This document shows positions 63,187 through 64,000 of a stretch of DNA of 64,000 bases, piece after piece (position 1 is the first letter of the stretch; every line of letters starts with the position of its first letter). The stretch is from VRUE01 sp963702035 (GTDB taxonomy: Bacteria > Actinomycetota > Thermoleophilia > Solirubrobacterales > 70-9), in NCBI GenBank assembly GCA_963702035.1, contig OY969700.1, positions 2,418,001 to 2,482,000 on the forward strand, written 5' to 3'. The notes under the pieces were generated by a model that was not told the DNA's origin, searched no databases, and was given only the letters and a program-made list of their open reading frames with translations. The position numbers were made by a program, and so were the translations under genes.

Positions 63187-64000
63187 GCGCGGCGCTGGTC
63201 ATCTCCGACACCCACTTCGGCGCCTGGACCGGGCGCGACCTGCTGCGCGAGGAGCTCTTCCTCGAAAGGCTGACGCCGCGGCTGGACGGGATCGACGAGC
63301 TGATCTTCCTCGGCGACCTCTTCGATTTCCTCTTCGGCTCGGTCGGGGAGGCGGTCAACGCCTCCGATGGGCTGCTGCGGCTGATCGCCGAGAAGCTACC
63401 CGGCAAGCGACTCGTCTTCCTCGCCGGCAACCACGACCACCACCTCGTCCACCGCGACGCCGAGAACCGGCTCGAGGCACAGCTTGCCGCCGGCTTCTCG
63501 CCACCCGATCTCGCCGAGGCGCACCGTCTCTCCACCGACGAGGAGGCAAAGGCGGGCCCCGGCTTCTTCCGTTCTTTCCTCAGCCGGCGCCTGCCGGGGG
63601 TCGAGGTCGAGATCGCCTACCCGACCTACAGCTTCGCCGGGGTGCTCTGCACTCACGGCCACTACCTCGATCCGCACGCACGCCTCGCCGGCTCGCGCGG
63701 CGACCGCCTGCTGACCCGGACGCTGTGGGGGATAGCCACCGGCGGCCCGGAGCAGCCGAAGACGATCGAGGACTACGAGTCGGTGATCACCCTGCTCACC
63801 GAGTGGCTCTACATCGCCGCCCAGATGCCGCATGGCACCCATGCGCAGCAGAACGTCTTCCGCGCCGCCGAGCGGGCGGGACGGATCGAGCATGCGCTGA
63901 GGTTGCCGCGGCGCGGCCTGCAACGCCTCCGCGGCGAGCAGCCCGCCCCCGAAGACGCTCAGCGCTCCCGGCCCGCCTACCCCTCCGCCAGCGTCGTCTC
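63183..64000 (+). CDS. Calcineurin-type metallophosphoesterase (cut by right edge)
   Basis: The frame starts at TTG 63183, overlapping the P450 stop, and remains open to the window end (272 codons visible). Metal motifs: VISDTHFGAW (D9, H11), FLGDLFDFL (D45), AGNHDHH (N83, H84) and a later THGHY. This pattern fits UDP-diacylglucosamine-type or general phosphoesterases. The stop lies outside the window. Confidence 0.87.
   Translation, partial: MSAALVISDTHFGAWTGRDLLREELFLERLTPRLDGIDELIFLGDLFDFLFGSVGEAVNASDGLLRLIAEKLPGKRLVFLAGNHDHHLVHRDAENRLEAQLAAGFSPPDLAEAHRLSTDEEAKAGPGFFRSFLSRRLPGVEVEIAYPTYSFAGVLCTHGHYLDPHARLAGSRGDRLLTRTLWGIATGGPEQPKTIEDYESVITLLTEWLYIAAQMPHGTHAQQNVFRAAERAGRIEHALRLPRRGLQRLRGEQPAPEDAQRSRPAYPSASVV

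Overview
The window is about 70% G+C and its gene content points to an actinobacterium. The best guess is the class Thermoleophilia (Solirubrobacterales-like): two F420-type luciferase-family oxidoreductases, an EgtB/EgtD ergothioneine pair, a CtpE-like Ca-type P-ATPase, split proton-translocating transhydrogenase genes, many TetR regulators and a DUF5679 protein. The class is inferred from family content, not from a marker gene. No phage genes, insertion-sequence transposase, rRNA or CRISPR array was seen.

Layout. 1-11.1 kb is a potassium (Kdp) locus: a KdpD-type kinase (cut by the left edge) and KdpE, then a 2.7-kb minus-strand block (HTH antitoxin and PIN toxin; HIRAN protein and DnaQ-BRCT exonuclease), then a tiny ORF, kdpF, kdpA, kdpC, kdpB, a separate KdpD N-terminal sensor gene and a membrane-anchored Usp gene. 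11.1-21.7 kb is housekeeping: Zn alcohol dehydrogenase, SpoU methylase, SHOCT protein, NlpC/P60-like hydrolase, a PNPOx-like protein divergent from a MocR regulator, an MBL-rhodanese protein, acetyl-CoA synthetase and a voltage-sensor K+ channel. 21.7-22.0 kb holds the most unusual feature, a tRNA(Sec)-like molecule with anticodon GAG followed by a structured leader containing the exact complement of its anticodon arm. 22-30.8 kb has an MFS exporter, then a minus-strand run ending in a quaternary-amine ABC transporter, plus MTA/SAH deaminase, nucleoside phosphorylase and an HD hydrolase. 30.8-36.9 kb holds an MBL hydrolase with a PAS protein, an AAA ATPase, four TetR regulators in two divergent pairs and a RelE/Phd module. 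37-42.4 kb has PlsC, an ECF sigma/anti-sigma pair, a small zinc-ribbon gene and a thiolase, crotonase and thioesterase operon. 42.5-64 kb has the P-ATPase, transhydrogenase, a frameshifted pilin-like gene, SDR, egtBD, orphan hipA, glpX, small membrane proteins, a RHH/PIN module, rlmN, a P450 and a phosphoesterase cut by the right edge.

A second layer is a wealth of palindromic intergenic DNA. There are four copies of a ~115-bp palindrome with covarying outer arms (15.0, 17.2, 49.1, 54.5 kb), two copies of a ~160-bp imperfect palindrome (4.8 and 39.0 kb), a 61-bp palindrome inserted in frame in the P-ATPase gene, and many single hairpins at gene ends, several sharing a CCCC-TA-GGGG core. They mostly sit between convergent genes and probably act as bidirectional terminators. 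The shared sequence between copies suggests they also spread as elements.
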